8,989 nt of DNA. It comes from an uncultured Oscillospiraceae bacterium (GTDB taxonomy: Bacteria > Bacillota > Clostridia > Oscillospirales > Ruminococcaceae). The translations under genes and the position numbers were made by a program. Below are positions 4,952 to 8,989 of this stretch, one piece after another. The notes below the pieces were generated by a model that searched no databases, was not told the DNA's origin, and was given only the letters and a program-made list of their open reading frames with translations. Numbering within the stretch: position 1 is the first letter of the stretch; each line of letters starts with the position of its first letter. The DNA is taken from assembly GCA_910589145.1 (NCBI GenBank), contig CAJUSD010000064.1:1-8989 (forward strand), in the 5' to 3' direction.

Positions 4952-6811
4952 TTAAGGCTGCTGGCTGTTGTCGTCAGCGTCCACATAGTCAGCATCTACA
5001 TAATCCGCGCCGCCTGCATTGCTGCCGCCTGCTGCGGAATTATCGCCTTCCTGTCCCTGCTGCTGTGCGGCCTGGGCTGCTTCATACAGCTTGGTTGACA
5101 TGGCATAGAAACTCTGCTGCAAAGCTTCCATCTTTGTTTTAATCGCATCATTGTCTGTGCCTTTCAGGGCTTCTTTCAGTTCTTCCAGTTTGGCTTTGAT
5201 TTCTTCCTTGTCACTTTCGGAAACCTTGTCGCCTGCGTCAGCTAAACCTTTTTCGCACTGGTAAACCAGTTGGTCAGCATTATTGCGCATATCAATCCCT
5301 TCGCGGCGTTTTTTGTCCTCTGCGGCATATTGTTCTGCATCCCGTACAGCCTTGTCAATATCCTCTTTGGACATATTGGTTGAAGCGGTAATGGTGATAT
5401 TCTGCTCTTTGCCGGTACCCAAATCCTTAGCAGATACATGGACAATACCATTTGCATCAATGTCGAAGGTAACTTCAATCTGGGGAACCCCTCTGGGGGC
5501 TGCCGGAATTCCTTCCAGGCGGAACATGCCAAGGGTTTTATTATCCGCAGCCATTTCGCGTTCACCCTGGAGAACATGAACCTCAACAGAAGTCTGTCCG
5601 TCAGCAGCAGTCGAAAATACCTGGGACTTTCTTACAGGAATCTTGGTATTGCGGTCAATGATCTTTGTAGACACACCGCCCAATGTTTCGATGCCCAAAG
5701 AAAGAGGGGTAACATCTACCAGGAGGATGCTGCGGTCGCCCATTTCGCGGTTAAGGATAGCGCCCTCAATGGCTGCACCAATAGCAACGCATTCATCAGG
5801 GTTAATGCCTTTAAAGGGATCTTTCCCGGTAATGCTCTTAACAGCTTCCTGGACGGCTGGAATTCTGGTGGAACCGCCTACCAGAAGGATTTTATCCAGG
5901 TCGGAAGGTTTCAGGCCGGAATCGCTCAAAGCCTGGCGCACAGGGCCCATGGTAGCTTCTACTAGGTCGCTGGTCAGCTCGTTAAATTTAGCGCGGGTCA
6001 GGGTAACATCCAAGTGTTTGGGACCGGTTGCATCGGCTGTGATAAAGGGGAGGTTGATGTTTGCAGTTGTCATACCGGAAAGCTCAATTTTAGCTTTTTC
6101 AGCAGCTTCTTTTAAACGCTGCATCGCCATTTTATCGCTGGAAAGGTCGATCCCGTTTTCCTTTTTAAAGGTATCAGCCAGGTAATGGATGATCCTGTCG
6201 TCAAAGTCATCGCCGCCCAGGCGGTTGTTGCCGGCAGTAGCGCGGACTTCCTGAACACCGTCGCCCATTTCGATAATGGAAACATCAAACGTACCGCCGC
6301 CCAGGTCATAGACCATGATTTTCTGGTCGGCTTCCTTGTCAATCCCGTAAGCCAGCGCCGCAGCAGTAGGCTCGTTAATAATTCTTTTTACTTCCAGGCC
6401 GGCAATTTTGCCGGCATCCTTTGTAGCCTGGCGCTGGGCGTCGCTGAAGTAAGCAGGAACTGTAATGACTGCCTCTGTAACGGGCTGCCCAAGATATGCC
6501 TCAGCCTCGCTCTTCATCTTTTGCAGGACCATTGCAGAAATCTGCTGCGGGGTGTATGAATCACTGTCGATATTCACCTTATAATCGCTTCCCATATGGC
6601 GTTTAATAGACATAACGGTACGATCAGGGTTTGTAATAGATTGGCGCTTTGCCACCTGTCCAACAATTCTTTCGTTGGTTTTGGAGAAGGCCACCACAGA
6701 GGGAGTTGTTCTTGCACCTTCGGCGTTAGCGATTACAACAGGTTCGCCGCCTTCCATAACAGCGACGCAGGAGTTAGTAGTACCTAAGTCAATTCCAATA
6801 ATTTTTCCCAT
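4952..6811 (-). CDS. dnaK: Chaperone protein DnaK (Hsp70)
   Basis: ATP-driven Hsp70 chaperone of the cytoplasm, 619 aa. Nucleotide-binding domain about 1-360: GIDLGTTN (6-13), Lys70 in SIKRHMG, VPAYFSDAQRQATKDAG (118-134), INEPTAAALAYG (145-156), YDLGGGTFDVS (168-178), VGGSTRIPAV (311-320). Interdomain linker and start of the substrate-binding domain at DVTPLSLGIETLGG (366-379); beta subdomain to about 480; helical lid about 480-580; a Gln/Gly-rich tail ending in tandem DYVDADYVDADD (603-614). The short stretch between residues 70 and 90 marks the Gram-positive form, which lacks the proteobacterial insert. Start ATG (6809-6811) has GGAGGG nine bases upstream. It lies between grpE and dnaJ, its partners in the ATPase cycle. 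No key residue is missing. Confidence 0.98.
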   Translation of the reverse strand: MGKIIGIDLGTTNSCVAVMEGGEPVVIANAEGARTTPSVVAFSKTNERIVGQVAKRQSITNPDRTVMSIKRHMGSDYKVNIDSDSYTPQQISAMVLQKMKSEAEAYLGQPVTEAVITVPAYFSDAQRQATKDAGKIAGLEVKRIINEPTAAALAYGIDKEADQKIMVYDLGGGTFDVSIIEMGDGVQEVRATAGNNRLGGDDFDDRIIHYLADTFKKENGIDLSSDKMAMQRLKEAAEKAKIELSGMTTANINLPFITADATGPKHLDVTLTRAKFNELTSDLVEATMGPVRQALSDSGLKPSDLDKILLVGGSTRIPAVQEAVKSITGKDPFKGINPDECVAIGAAIEGAILNREMGDRSILLVDVTPLSLGIETLGGVSTKIIDRNTKIPVRKSQVFSTAADGQTSVEVHVLQGEREMAADNKTLGMFRLEGIPAAPRGVPQIEVTFDIDANGIVHVSAKDLGTGKEQNITITASTNMSKEDIDKAVRDAEQYAAEDKKRREGIDMRNNADQLVYQCEKGLADAGDKVSESDKEEIKAKLEELKEALKGTDNDAIKTKMEALQQSFYAMSTKLYEAAQAAQQQGQEGDNSAAGGSNAGGADYVDADYVDADDNSQQP

Positions 6812-6843
6812 AATATTTTACCCTCCAATGATAAATCAGAAAT

Positions 6844-6872
6844 ATATTTGTAACGTTTTCTATTTATGTCAA
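6844..6872 (-). promoter_or_regulatory. Weak candidate internal promoter before dnaK
   Basis: Minus strand shows a perfect TTGACA (6867-6872), but the hexamer at 17-nt spacing is AAATAT (6844-6849), only three matches to TATAAT. A better hexamer, TATATT, lies at 20-nt spacing. An extra heat-independent promoter for dnaK is possible; the evidence is thin. Confidence 0.2.
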
Positions 6873-6888
6873 AGCCAATTAATTGGCT
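6873..6888. repeat. Perfect 16-bp palindrome over the grpE stop codon
   Basis: AGCCAATTAATTGGCT is fully symmetric and contains the grpE TAA (6879-6881). In RNA it gives a 6-bp stem with a UUAA loop. No U run follows, so it is not a terminator by itself. It lies directly next to the TTGACA of the candidate promoter, so a protein-binding site or an mRNA processing signal are both possible. Confidence 0.45.
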
Positions 6889-7496
6889 ACTTGAACCAAA
6901 GCATGGCGGACAACCTTCTCGCCTATTTTGTAGCCTTTTTGGAAAACCTGGGAAATCACATTTTCCTCAAAGTTTTCGTCTTCAATATGCATAACTGCGT
7001 TGTGGATTTCAGGCTGGAAGGCATCACCGACTTCAGCATAAGCTTCCACCTGGAGCTTGCTCAATGTATCCATCAGGGAAGAATAAATCAAGTCCACGCC
7101 TTTTTTATATTCTTTATCTTGGGTTTCAAACTCCATGGCGCGCTCAAAGTTATCCACAACCTGCAAAAATTTCTCTACAGTAGATGCTACAGCGTCAGGA
7201 TAAACCGCCTCTTTTTCCTTCTGGGAACGTTTGCGGAAATTCTCATACTCCACGGTCAGGCTGAGATACTTTTTAAGCAGGGAATCATATACTTCTTCCA
7301 TCTTTTTCAAATCTGCCTGGGCTTGTTCTAATTTTTCCGCATCGGTCTTTTCATCAGCGGGCTCCTCAGCGTCCTTGCCGGCAGCCTCCTCTGATTCTTC
7401 CGCTGCAGTGTATTCCTGTTCAGAGGAAGCCTCCTCTTGTTCCAAAGTTTCCTGTTCTACAGCGTCCTCTGGCTTCCTGGCCTCATCATTTTCCAC
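6879..7496 (-). CDS. grpE: GrpE nucleotide exchange factor for DnaK
   Basis: Dimeric exchange factor that releases ADP from DnaK. With the GTG start the protein has 205 aa: an acidic, low-complexity N-terminus (1-50), a long coiled coil (about 52-90), the signature YENFRKRSQKEKEAVYPDAV (84-103) with VVDNFERAME (113-122), and the C-terminal beta wing FQPEIHNAVMHIEDENFEENV (160-180) and FQKGYKIGEKVVRHALVQVAN. Start choice: an upstream TTG at 7551-7553 overlaps the hrcA stop and would add 19 very basic residues (MRKKKKQNRWFKF...), unlike GrpE. The GTG at 7494-7496 has AAAGGAG nine bases upstream and gives a normal N-terminus, so I prefer it; with TTG the end would be 7553. The gene follows hrcA and precedes dnaK by 67 nt. 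Confidence 0.95.
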   Translation of the reverse strand: MENDEARKPEDAVEQETLEQEEASSEQEYTAAEESEEAAGKDAEEPADEKTDAEKLEQAQADLKKMEEVYDSLLKKYLSLTVEYENFRKRSQKEKEAVYPDAVASTVEKFLQVVDNFERAMEFETQDKEYKKGVDLIYSSLMDTLSKLQVEAYAEVGDAFQPEIHNAVMHIEDENFEENVISQVFQKGYKIGEKVVRHALVQVAN

Positions 7497-7505
7497 GGAA
7501 CGACT

Positions 7506-7512
7506 CTCCTTT
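7506..7512 (-). promoter_or_regulatory. Ribosome binding site that decides the grpE start
   Basis: AAAGGAG on the minus strand, nine bases before the GTG at 7494-7496. It is the best Shine-Dalgarno match between the hrcA stop and the GrpE coiled coil, and supports GTG rather than the upstream TTG. Confidence 0.65.
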
Positions 7513-7549
7513 CTAAATTTAAACCATCTATTCTGTTTTTTCTTTTTCC

Positions 7550-8611
7550 TCAAGGGGTTGACAACCCCCTTTCATCCAAGGGAGCCTGCTCAATGGTTTC
7601 GGTGAGAAGTTTTCCCATTGTATGAGCGAAGTATTCCAGATGCGGAATCAGCCTGGCATAATTGAGCCTCACCGGCCCTACAAGGGCAATCATCCCGCTG
7701 TTTTTCTCCCGCCCGATATCATATCGGGATACGAGGACAGATGCGCTGGTAAGCTCTTGATTGGGGTTTTCACGCCCAACAACTACATTCGTTCTCTGGC
7801 CGGTCATTGCAAGCATCCGCCTGGCCTGGCCGCGGTTTTCCAAAAAGGTAAAAAGTTCATGGGCGCCGTCCCGCAGTTCAGGGTAAGCGAGAAGGTTGCT
7901 CAAACCGTTGACATAGTATGCACCGTCATTAATCTCCTTGCACAGTTCATAGATAGCGCCGAGAACCGGGGTAAAGACGCGGGAGTATTCTCCAAGGGCA
8001 ACGGCGACAGAACCGATATATGCGCTGGTAATTTCCCGGATGGAACGGTCTGAGAGCCAGCCGGTTGCAAACTGATTAAAAAAGGCAACGATCTCCGGCG
8101 TAACTGCAAAGTCAACACGGCAGACTTTATTGCGGATTTCACCGCTGGAAGCAACCAAGAGAATAACCATTGTCCGCACGCCGACAGCAATTAACTGGAT
8201 TTTCCGAACGTAAACATTAGAACGGGTTATGGTAGTGGAAACAGTTGCACAGCCTGTATAAGACGCCAGGGATTTTGCCGCGTCCGCCAGAAGGCGATCC
8301 GGGTCAGGATACTTAATATTAAACAAAGCGTCGATTTCAGAGCGTTCCGCAGGGGTAAGGGGCTCACATTCCATAAGCTGGTCAATATAAACGCGATAAC
8401 CCAGATGGGACGGCACCCGCCCCGCCGAGGTATGCGGCTGTTCCAACAGGCCCTGGTCAAACAGAATCGCCATATCATTCCGAATGGTTGCCGGGGAAAC
8501 CCGTATTTCTGGATAATAGGATAACAGCTTAGAACCAACCGGTTCGCCTGTGCGAATATAGGTTTCCGTAATGGCGGCGAGGATGCGCCTTTTCCGCTGG
8601 TCCAAATCCAT
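7550..8611 (-). CDS. hrcA: Heat-inducible transcription repressor HrcA
   Basis: Repressor that binds CIRCE and shuts off class I heat-shock genes until heat or unfolded protein reduces its activity. In 353 aa, about the family length, are the N-terminal winged helix (RKRRILAAITETYIRTGEPVGSK near 6-28, SPATIRNDM at 39-47, EQPHTSAGRVPSHLGYRVYID near 57-77), then the GAF-like inserted and dimerisation region, and the typical C-terminal block GMIALVGPVRLNYARLIPHLEYF. Start ATG at 8609-8611 has GAAGGTG upstream at about seven bases. It is the first gene of the operon, directly behind promoter and CIRCE, so it represses itself and the four genes after it. Its TGA (7550-7552) lies 53 nt before the preferred grpE start. 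Confidence 0.97.
   Translation of the reverse strand: MDLDQRKRRILAAITETYIRTGEPVGSKLLSYYPEIRVSPATIRNDMAILFDQGLLEQPHTSAGRVPSHLGYRVYIDQLMECEPLTPAERSEIDALFNIKYPDPDRLLADAAKSLASYTGCATVSTTITRSNVYVRKIQLIAVGVRTMVILLVASSGEIRNKVCRVDFAVTPEIVAFFNQFATGWLSDRSIREITSAYIGSVAVALGEYSRVFTPVLGAIYELCKEINDGAYYVNGLSNLLAYPELRDGAHELFTFLENRGQARRMLAMTGQRTNVVVGRENPNQELTSASVLVSRYDIGREKNSGMIALVGPVRLNYARLIPHLEYFAHTMGKLLTETIEQAPLDERGLSTP
7552..7571 (-). other. Hairpin at the hrcA-grpE junction
   Basis: In the message AAGGGG pairs with CCCCUU around an eight-base loop, at the last codons of hrcA. It covers a G-rich Shine-Dalgarno-like run and the alternative TTG start of grpE, which would discourage initiation there. The central 15 bases, GGGGTTGACAACCCC, are an exact dyad around one base. 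Confidence 0.35.
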
Positions 8612-8642
8612 TTAGAACACCTTCTTTTTTAAGGCCGTTGGG

Positions 8643-8677
8643 TTCGTTAGCACTCTTTATCCTTGAGTGCTAACGAA
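8643..8677. promoter_or_regulatory. CIRCE operator (HrcA binding site), arms extended to 13 bp
   Basis: TTAGCACTC (8647-8655), nine-base spacer (8656-8664), GAGTGCTAA (8665-8673): an exact match to the CIRCE consensus. Symmetry continues outward by four further base pairs (TTCG/CGAA), so each arm is 13 bp. It lies just downstream of the -10 box and overlaps the expected transcription start, the classic place for HrcA repression. No second CIRCE was seen in the window. Confidence 0.97.
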
Positions 8678-8706
8678 AGTTTACCATGCTTAAGAGGATT
8701 TGTCAA
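8678..8706 (-). promoter_or_regulatory. Sigma-A-type promoter of the hrcA-grpE-dnaK-dnaJ operon
   Basis: Minus strand: perfect -35 TTGACA (8701-8706), 17-nt spacer, -10 TAAACT (8678-8683, four of six matches), helped by an extended -10 TG one base upstream (TGG-TAAACT). Initiation would fall near 8671, inside CIRCE, so part of CIRCE is also in the message leader. Confidence 0.85.
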
Positions 8707-8769
8707 GGGGATTTACAGTTTATTTACAAAAAATTCCGCTGGCCCCAAAAACGGAAAGAAAAATCAAAA

Positions 8770-8796
8770 GGAGGCTGCCATTTTCCGGCAGCCTCC
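8770..8796 (-). terminator. Intrinsic terminator of the chemotaxis receptor gene
   Basis: Perfect 10-bp stem GGAGGCTGCC/GGCAGCCTCC with a seven-base loop. On the minus strand it is followed by TTTTGATTTTTC, and on plus by no T run, so it ends transcription coming from the receptor gene. It starts seven bases after that gene's stop and isolates the heat-shock promoter from it. Confidence 0.93.
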
Positions 8797-8803
8797 CAAA
8801 ATC

Positions 8804-8989
8804 TTATAAAACTACTCTGTCATATGTCTTTGATTCACGTAATTTGAACCTTCCCACAAGCCCCTTCAGAACCTGTGCCTGGCTGGACAATTCCTGGCTG
8901 GCAGCAGCAGATTCCTCGGCGGTAGCGGAGTTCGTCTGGACCACACTGGAGATTTGATCTATCCCCTGTGTTACCTGGGCAAGCGAAGC
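8804..8989 (-). CDS. Methyl-accepting chemotaxis protein, C-terminal end (partial)
   Basis: Only the last 61 codons are in the window; the 5' part lies beyond the right edge. The frame begins ASLAQVTQGIDQISSVVQTN and continues SATAEESAAASQELSSQAQVLK, the highly typical C-terminal end of the cytoplasmic signalling coiled coil, including the TAEESAAASQEL methylation-helix motif. It ends with a short tail of GRFKLRESKTYDRVVL and TAA (8804-8806). Such receptors relay signals to CheA and CheW at the membrane. The ligand-binding part is not visible, so the stimulus cannot be named. It has its own terminator and is not part of the heat-shock operon. Confidence 0.93.
   Translation of the reverse strand, partial: ASLAQVTQGIDQISSVVQTNSATAEESAAASQELSSQAQVLKGLVGRFKLRESKTYDRVVL

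Noticed and set aside
5438..6185. Long plus-strand open frames inside dnaK (and similar ones inside dnaJ and hrcA)
   Set aside because: They are antisense shadows of strongly conserved chaperone genes, with no ribosome sites or known domains.
6844..6866. cre-like sequence around AAAACGTTACA before dnaK
   Set aside because: Three mismatches at informative positions of the catabolite-response consensus.

Overview
The window looks like chromosomal DNA of an anaerobic Clostridia-type Firmicute, probably Oscillospiraceae or Lachnospiraceae. The evidence is a class I heat-shock operon in the order hrcA-grpE-dnaK-dnaJ with a CIRCE operator, a DnaK of the Gram-positive type (short N-terminal lobe), strong AGGAGG-like ribosome binding sites, and a DUF5688-like gene, a family I associate with gut Clostridia. 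No phage, IS, CRISPR, tRNA or rRNA is visible. Every protein-coding gene I accept lies on the minus strand, so the genes read from right to left.

Right edge (8804-8989): the last 61 codons of a methyl-accepting chemotaxis protein, closed by a clear intrinsic terminator (8770-8796). A sigma-A-type promoter (8678-8706) follows. A perfect CIRCE element with arms extended to 13 bp (8643-8677) covers the expected transcription start.

Heat-shock operon (8611 down to 2638): hrcA (CIRCE repressor), grpE (nucleotide exchange factor), dnaK (Hsp70) and dnaJ (Hsp40), then a DUF5688-like gene of unknown function 39 nt after dnaJ. HrcA represses the promoter at CIRCE; DnaJ, DnaK and GrpE form one folding cycle. 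There are small RNA-level signals at the junctions: a hairpin over the hrcA/grpE boundary, a perfect palindrome over the grpE stop codon, and a strong hairpin between dnaK and dnaJ.

Non-coding island (1781-2637): about 860 bp without a convincing protein gene. From about 2059 to 2626 it is packed with inverted repeats. A C(UGCG)G tetraloop and wobble pairs that are G-U only on the plus strand suggest an RNA transcribed from the plus strand, opposite to all genes. This is the best candidate here for something undescribed; I cannot match it to a known RNA class.

Left part (10-1780): a two-gene BlaI/BlaR1-type module with its own promoter and a candidate operator. The BlaR1-like protein keeps the membrane metallopeptidase (HEGFH) but has a short, AT-rich extracellular domain instead of the penicillin-binding sensor domain, so it probably senses something other than a beta-lactam by acylation.
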